64,000 nt of DNA from the NCBI RefSeq assembly GCF_003597395.2, contig NC_133770.1, forward strand, positions 290,067,453 to 290,131,452, in the 5' to 3' direction. The notes under the pieces are model-generated. The model had not been told where the DNA came from, searched no databases, and saw only the letters and a list, made by a program, of their open reading frames with translations. Position 1 is the first letter of the stretch. The number at the start of each line of letters is the position of its first letter. Positions 58,320 to 64,000 of the stretch are shown here, one piece after another. This stretch comes from Chelonoidis abingdonii (Eukaryota > Chordata > Testudines > Testudinidae). The position numbers were made by a program, and so were the translations under genes.

Positions 58320-59135
58320 TTTAATAGACTCATAGAAGGTAAGGGTTCGAAGGGACCTCAGGAGGTCATCTAGTCCAACCCCCTGCTCAAAGCAGGCCCA
58401 ATCCCAACTAAGTCATCCCAGACAGGGCTTTGTCAAGCCAGGCCTTAAAAACCTTTAAGGATGGAGATTACACCACCTGCCTAGGTAACCCATTCCAGTG
58501 CTTCACCACCCTCCTAGTGAAATAGCATTTCCTAATTAGCAATCTAGACTTCCCCAACTGCAAGTTGAGGCCATTGCTTCCTGTTCTGTCATCTGCCACC
58601 ACTGAGAACAACCTAGATCTGTCCTCTTTGGAACCCCCCTTCAGGTAGTTGAAGGCTGCTATCAAATCCTTCCCTCACTCTTCTCTTCTGCTGACTAAAT
58701 TAGCCCAGTTCCCTCAGCCTCTCCTCATAAGTCATGTGTCCCAGACCCCTAATAATTTTCATTGCCTTCCACTGGACTCTCCAATTTGTCCACATCCTTT
58801 ATGTAGTGGGGGGCCCAAAACTGGACACAATACTCCTGATATGGCCTCACCAGTGCCGAATAATCACTTCCCTCGATCTGCTGGCGATGCTCCTACTGAT
58901 GCAGACCAACATGCCGTTAGCCTTCTTGGCAACAAGGGCAAATGGTTGACTCATATCCAGCTTCTTGTCCGCTGTAATCCCCAGGTCCTTGTCTGCCAAA
59001 CTGTTGCTTAGCCAGTTGGTCCCCAGTCTGTAGCAGTGCATGGATTCTTCTGTCCTGTGTGCAAGATTCTGCACTTGTCCCTGTTGAACCTCACTAGACT
59101 TCTTTTGGTCCAATCCTCCAATTTGTTTAGGTCAC
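58320..59135 (-). pseudogene. CR1 LINE ORF2 C-terminus and 3' end, left piece
   Basis: The plus strand carries the reversed CR1 3' end ('gaagggacctcaggaggtca', 'tctagtccaaccccctgctc'). On the minus strand the 88-codon frame at 59113-58847 has 'MHCYRLGTNWLSNSLADKDL' and '[17 protein letters not shown]', conserved C-terminal CR1 ORF2 segments. The frame at 58665-58468 follows in order with '[10 protein letters not shown]' and 'VVKHWNGLP'. The element is interrupted at 59135 by the LTR at 59136-60051 and resumes afterwards. Frameshifts and truncation make it inactive. Confidence 0.9.
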
Positions 59136-60051
59136 TGTAGTGAGGCTGAGTGACCTCCCTCTGAGCAGTAGAGCGAGGGACCCCTACACACCTCTTGGAA
59201 GGCGGAGCCTAGATCATCCCACCCCCCCTTGCCGGAAGGACCAGGGCATTGCCAGAAGTATAAAGGCTGGTCCTGCAGCACAGCTGAGGAAGAGTCTGCA
59301 ATGGAGAAGGACACTCAGCCTGTTCTCCAGAGGTCCCGAGAGGAACCTACACCTGGCTGTTCCCGATCCCCAGGTGTTGACGAGAACTGGCCCAGAGTAC
59401 CCACTGCAGTTTACCTAGAGGAGCTGGAAGAGGCTGCAGGTACCAAACCCTGGGGAGGCAGAAAGTAGCCTAGGGGCAGCTCCAGAGCAGCAGGCTGCAC
59501 AGCCTGGTGTGGCTTAGTCGGCTTGTTGCGGCTGGATCCCCGTCAATGCACGGGAAGCCTATCCTGCCCCTACAGGGCCCTAGGGTGGGATGCAGTGGAG
59601 TAGGGTGGGCCCGTGTCCCCCTGCCATCCCACCCCAGGTGGCTGACCCCCTACATGGTGCAAGGACGCTCTAGCCCAGGACAGGAGCTCCCTTATCACTC
59701 ACCTGTAAAGACCATTTGTTTGCTGGCTGCCTGAGCCCTACTCAGGCTAAAGCCAGCCCTGTAAAGACTGTTTGCTCACTGACTGCCTGGATTCCTCCAA
59801 GGCCAGGGCTCGCCCTTGAAGACTGGTTGTTTCTGGGCTGCTTGGGCCCTGCCCAGGCCAGAACCACCCCTGATAGACTGTGTTGAGAGGCTGATCACTT
59901 GAGCTACCCCAGCCAAGGGTGAAGCCTGGTAGCGACAGTTGATCACCCGGCCCTATTGTGGGCCCCCGGCTATCCTGCAGACTCTGGTCCAGGCCAGACT
60001 GGGCCAGTCAGAGTGGCCTCCCTCCAAGCAGGAGAGCGAGGGACCCCTACA
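59136..60051 (+). mobile_element. Solo LTR, family E-related (916 bp), inserted in CR1
   Basis: Starts TGTAGTGAGG and ends GGACCCCTACA. GTCAC stands on both sides (59131-59135 and 60052-60056), a perfect 5-bp duplication. A TATA-like 'agtataaaggctgg' lies at 59257. The 3' half has degenerate repeats of an 'agactgtttgctcactgact' type unit followed by 'ggccagggct', like the 44-bp array of the LTR at 37506, and the two share the TGTAGYGAGG start. Near the left end (59149-59187) there is a near copy of the element's own last 39 bp. No proviral interior is present. Confidence 0.9.
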
Positions 60052-60110
60052 GTCACTCTAAACCCTATCCCTACCCTCCAGCACATGTACCTTTCCTCCC
60101 ACCTTTGACC
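60052..60110 (-). mobile_element. CR1 right piece, continuing beyond the LTR
   Basis: 'gtcactctaaaccctatccc' followed by 'taccctccagcacatgtacc' is the continuation expected after the CR1 sequence ending at 59135. It fades out near 60110. Confidence 0.75.
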
Positions 60111-60244
60111 TTGCCTTCAGTATTAAACATGCATACACAGCAGACATAACATAAATAAATTAACAAATACCCTCATATGATGTTCCACTGGAGAGAAAAT
60201 GGGGCAGAATCACACATTGCAAACACTAATTACTTTGCTTAAGA

Positions 60245-60530
60245 GCATAAACATCAGAACATAAGAACTACCATACTGAGACAGACCTAAGGTCCATCTA
60301 GCCCAATATCTTGTCTTCCGACAGTGGCCAATCCCAAGTGCCCCAGAGGGAATGAACAGAACAGGTAATCATCAAGTGATCCATCTTCTGTTGCCCATTC
60401 CCAGCTTCTGGCAAACATTGGCTAGGGACATCATCCCTGCCCATCCTGGATAATAGCCATTGATGGACCTATCCTTCATGAACTTATCTAGTTCTTTTTT
60501 GAACCCTGTAATAGTCTTGGCACACTTCTT
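60245..60530 (-). mobile_element. CR1 LINE 3'-end fragment
   Basis: Same 3' end as 10803-11110: 'accatactgagacagaccta', 'ggtaatcatcaagtgatcca', 'tagccattgatggacctatc'. Truncated after about 285 bp. Confidence 0.85.
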
Positions 60531-62494
60531 CATACACTTCTGGAAGGTGCTTCAGTACTATGGTAATGAGGGTGCTATAGGAACCTGAAGAATAAAGAAT
60601 AATTCACAGGGGTGAATGTTATGCTTTGTGGGACACAAAGGAAGGGAAAATAGATGAGAGAGCAAACAAAAAAACTATTCAGTTCACTTTCTCTGCCTCA
60701 GTCGTGACTTTCTTATTGTGGTGATTTTTTTAAATAAAACAATTTGTTTTAAAACACTTTTTCAAACACTACAAATTGATGTATAAAATTGACTTTCGTC
60801 AAGAGAGGATAATTACATGGCTGCAAATCTTGGATAATTATATTATTCTATCTAGTTTGGCACATAGTTTTACAACAAGAGGAATATGTGTGTGATCAAA
60901 ATTACATCTTCCATTCTCTGTTGTAAACTAATTATAATATTTCTAGTTTTTTAATAACTTCACAATGTAGTAATACTCCGAGATGACAGGCCACTCATGC
61001 AGGCAAAAGCCAAATATGGTAGAACAGGAAGAATTAAAGAAAAAAATGATTATCTGGACCCATCTCTCATTGCTTACCCATGTTTTTTAAATGTGATGAT
61101 GTTTTTAAGTTGCCCATTGATTTTCACAACCGAATGCAGGTTTGTAATTTCTATTAACCAGGAGAGCAGGAATCAAGCCACCACATTTAGATTTGGATCG
61201 AGTTTCCAACACCCTAGTGCTTAGTGATGATTAGTTTGGTCCCTTATAAAAAAAGGGGCCATGAACAAAATTCTAACTAGGATTTAAGGTGGGATATCAA
61301 ACTCTCCCAAGCTTTGAAGGTGTTTGGATCTAGAATTTGAGTTCTCAAGCTGATTTCCATTTGAGTGTTTCTTTATCAGCTCATTCACAATAAGAAAAAT
61401 AGAATCTTACAAACAGCATTGGAAGCCTGTATTTTTCTGTGCTGAAGCTGTGGCACACGCTGGGGATGATTTGAAGCTGCATCTTAGAGGGGTGCAACAT
61501 GCTTAACCCTTTTTCTCTCCCCATAGAGTATTACCTGCTAACTCTGTTCCACTTTGCAGAAGGAGGAGTGGCAGGACAATTGATGTGTCTCCTCCCTAAC
61601 CCTTCCAACCTCCATTGGGGACCTGAGGGGGAAAAGCCCTGGCTAGACTGCCCTTGTGTCACCTGTTGTGCACTGCTCTCCTGCATGGGGCCTATCACAG
61701 CCTGGATATTAATGCCTAATCTCTAGATTTTAGAAGGTACAAGCTAGTGATGGGCAGGCCTTAAAAGGTTTGGATGAGCAGTTAGAAGTTTGGATGCTTA
61801 TCTGTATTTTATCCAGAATCTGTGACACTGGATGGGGAATCATCAGAGAATTGGCCCTTTCATGAGTTCTCCTAGTCTTGCTGCTCCAGACATTTGGACA
61901 TGTGCCTTCAAGACATGTGCATGTCTCCTGTTCAGGAGTATGACATGGGGATTTATTCACATTTGGAAATAGCATTGTTTTTAAATTGCCTAAAATTCAC
62001 AGGAACAGGCAAAAAGAAATCAGGAAGGAGGATAATAGGGCAGCGTGAGGCTTTTAATTAATCTTTGTCTCACCCTGGGATGTGGAAAATGTCAATTTGC
62101 ACTAGCTCCATGAAGGATTAAGACCACTAATGTGTACAGCCCATTTAGCTTTGAAATAAAGCATAAAGAAAATGAAATGAGGCCCTCAGATTCAATATGA
62201 CACTGAAGGGAAGGAAAATTAGTTGCTCTTAGACCGTGCTGTCATGGTCACCACCGCTGGCACTGATACTAGCCACTTGCAGGTTCCCTGCTGGCTTTAT
62301 TATGCAACCACTTAAAGTACTGAGCCATGTGTATCCAGGCCTCCAGTGCCATTTGCCAACAGCAGAATTTACAAATATATGTATTCTTTTTTAGCTCCTT
62401 CTACAAGGCAATTCTCACCCACAATACACCCCCTTTGTGACATTCTGGCTCCAGAAAGGAGCCATAAAACAGCCTTGTTAGTTAGGTGAGGAGA
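60531..62494. other. Anonymous stretch
   Basis: No gene or classified repeat. Frames of 75-81 codons occur on both strands without motifs. Confidence 0.4.
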
Positions 62495-62640
62495 CTAGGA
62501 TGACCATCTTTTCAAAGCCAAACCTGGGACACATGCAGGAGTCCCACTCCCTCCGTAGCCCTGCCCTGCCTCTCATCTTCCCCCTAGCACCCACTCCCTG
62601 CTCCGCCTATTCTCCACCAGACCCTGCCCCATTGTCAGGT
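62495..62640. mobile_element. Possible MITE fragment
   Basis: 'taggatgaccatcttttcaa' and 'agccaaacctgggacacatg' resemble the start of a TAGGRTGACC-type DNA element (compare 47600). The other end is not found. Confidence 0.3.
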
Positions 62641-62674
62641 TGAAAGCCAGAGCTGGCCTATGGTAAGAATCATA

Positions 62675-64000
62675 GAACCATTGAATCGTAGGACTGTAAG
62701 GAATCTCAAGAAGTCTTCTAGTCCAGTCCTCTGCACTCATGGCAGGACTAATTATTATCTAGACCATTCCTGACAGATGTTTGTCAAATCTACTCTTAAA
62801 AATCTCCAGTAATGCAGATTCCACAATTTCCCTGGGCAATTTATTCCAGCACTTAACTGCCCTGACAATTATGAAGTTTTTCCTATGTCCAGCTTAAACC
62901 ACCCTTGCTGCAATTTAAGCCCATTGTTTCTTTCCTATCTCAGAGGTTAAAGAGAGCAATTTTTCTGCCTACTATTTGTAACAACCTTTTATGTACTTGA
63001 AACTATTATTATGTCCCCTCTCAGTCTTCTCTTCTCTAGACTAAACAAGCCCAAAGTTTTCAATCTTCCCTCATAGGTCATGTTTTCTAGACCTTTAATT
63101 GTTTTTGTTCCTTTTCTCTGGATTTCTCCAATCTGTCCATATCTTTCCTGGAATGTGGCACCCAGAACTGGACACAATATTCCTACTGAGGCCAAATCAG
63201 TTTGAGTAAAGCAGAAGATTTACTTCTCATGTCTTGTTTAAAACACTCCTAATATATCTCAGAATGATGTTTGTTTTTTTTGCAATGGTGTTACACTGTT
63301 GACTCATATTTAGCTTGTGGTCCACTATGACCCCCAGATCCTTTTCTTCAGTGCTCCTTCCTAGGCAGTCATTTCCTATTTTGTATGTGTGCAACCGATT
63401 GTTCCTTGCAAAATGGAGTACTTTGCATTTGTTCTTGCTGAATTTCATCCTATTAACTGCAGACCATTTCTCCAGATTGTCTAGATCATTTTGAATTTTA
63501 ATTCTATCCTCCAAAGCACTTGCAACCACTCCCAGCTTGGTATCATCTGCAAACTTTATAAGTGTACTCTCTATGCCATTATCTAAATCATTGATGAAGC
63601 TATTGAACAGAGAACCGGACCCAGGACTGATCCCTGTGGGACCCCACTCGTTATGCCCTTCCAGCATGAGTGTGAACCACTGATAACTACTCTCTGGAAA
63701 TTGTTTTCTAACCAATTATGCCCCCACTTTATAGTAGCTCTCAGTAGGTTGTATTTCTCTAGTTTATTTATGAGGTCATGCGACACTATCAAAGCCATAC
63801 TAAAGTCAAGATATAACACGTCTACCACTTCCCTCCTATCCACAAGGCTTGTCACCCTGTCAAAGAAAGCTGTTAGATTAGTTAGACAGAATTTGTTCTT
63901 GACAAATCCATGCTGACTGTTATGTATCACCTTATTATCTTCTAGGCATCTGCAAACTGATTGCTTAATTATTTGCTCCATTATCTTTCCCAGTAATGAA
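62675..64000 (-). pseudogene. CR1 LINE with reverse transcriptase region, running off the window
   Basis: Reverse-strand CR1 of at least 1.3 kb. From the right edge leftwards, the 132-codon frame 63981-63583 carries 'NSQHGFVKNKFCLTNL', 'VDVLYLDFSMA' and 'GVPQGSVLGPVL'. The 162-codon frame 63715-63227 continues with 'FINDLDNGI', the catalytic 'KFADDTKLGV' and 'EKDLGVIVDHKLNMSQQC'. The two overlap in different phases around 63583-63715, so one frameshift separates them. '[12 protein letters not shown]' lies at 63030-62990 in a further frame, and the 3' end is at 62675 ('agaatcatagaaccattgaa'). Both catalytic aspartates and several motifs are present, so this is the best CR1 copy here, but it is not intact. 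The 5' part lies beyond the window. Confidence 0.92.

Overview
This looks like non-coding, repeat-dense DNA from a vertebrate nuclear genome. I recognised no intact host gene, exon series, rRNA or functional tRNA gene. The repeats are CR1 LINEs, Penelope-like retroelements (PLEs) with GIY-YIG endonuclease remnants, MIR-type SINEs, many solo LTRs, and hAT and mariner-like miniature transposons. This mixture fits a non-avian sauropsid, most likely a turtle. PLEs are absent from mammals, and birds lack this combination. The assignment rests on recognising repeat families from memory, not on a search.

Layout. 1-4.9 kb is mostly anonymous, with a CR1 tail at 1.6 kb and a probable LTR at 4.0-4.6 kb. 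5-9 kb is a nested block: a solo LTR (4995-5756), a CR1 tail, a reverse-strand PLE split by a second LTR of the same family (7220-7939), another CR1 tail and a forward PLE tail. 10.8-11.4 kb is a CR1 3' part. 12.5-13.7 kb is a decayed Ty3/gypsy gag-protease. 15.3-25 kb carries an inverted PLE terminus, MIRs, and three bounded solo LTRs (18.4, 21.4 and 23.0 kb). 26.5-27.9 kb is the best PLE copy, with a YIDD reverse transcriptase box. 30-36 kb holds small DNA transposons and a 47-bp minisatellite. 37.5-39.1 kb is a 1.58-kb GC-rich LTR with an internal 44-bp minisatellite. It is followed by two LTR-like units containing tRNA-like promoter boxes (39.2 and 41.0 kb). 42.4-45.1 kb is a reverse-strand LTR and a forward CR1 reverse transcriptase remnant. 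45.4-52.6 kb is dominated by hAT elements, including a 1.3-kb element inside a BED-finger-like pseudogene and a 3.0-kb element with a perfect 8-bp duplication. 52.8-53.9 kb is a further probable LTR. 58.3-60.1 kb is a CR1 split by an LTR. 62.7-64 kb is a CR1 copy whose reverse transcriptase box is still readable and which runs off the window.

How the parts relate. Nothing here forms an operon or pathway. The informative signal is insertion history: target-site duplications (TSDs) date events relative to each other (LTR into PLE, LTR into CR1, hAT into an older hAT-like pseudogene), and every bounded LTR is solo. The most interesting points are the hammerhead-ribozyme-like core repeated at PLE termini of three subfamilies, the tRNA-like promoter boxes inside LTR-like units, and the single gag-protease remnant.
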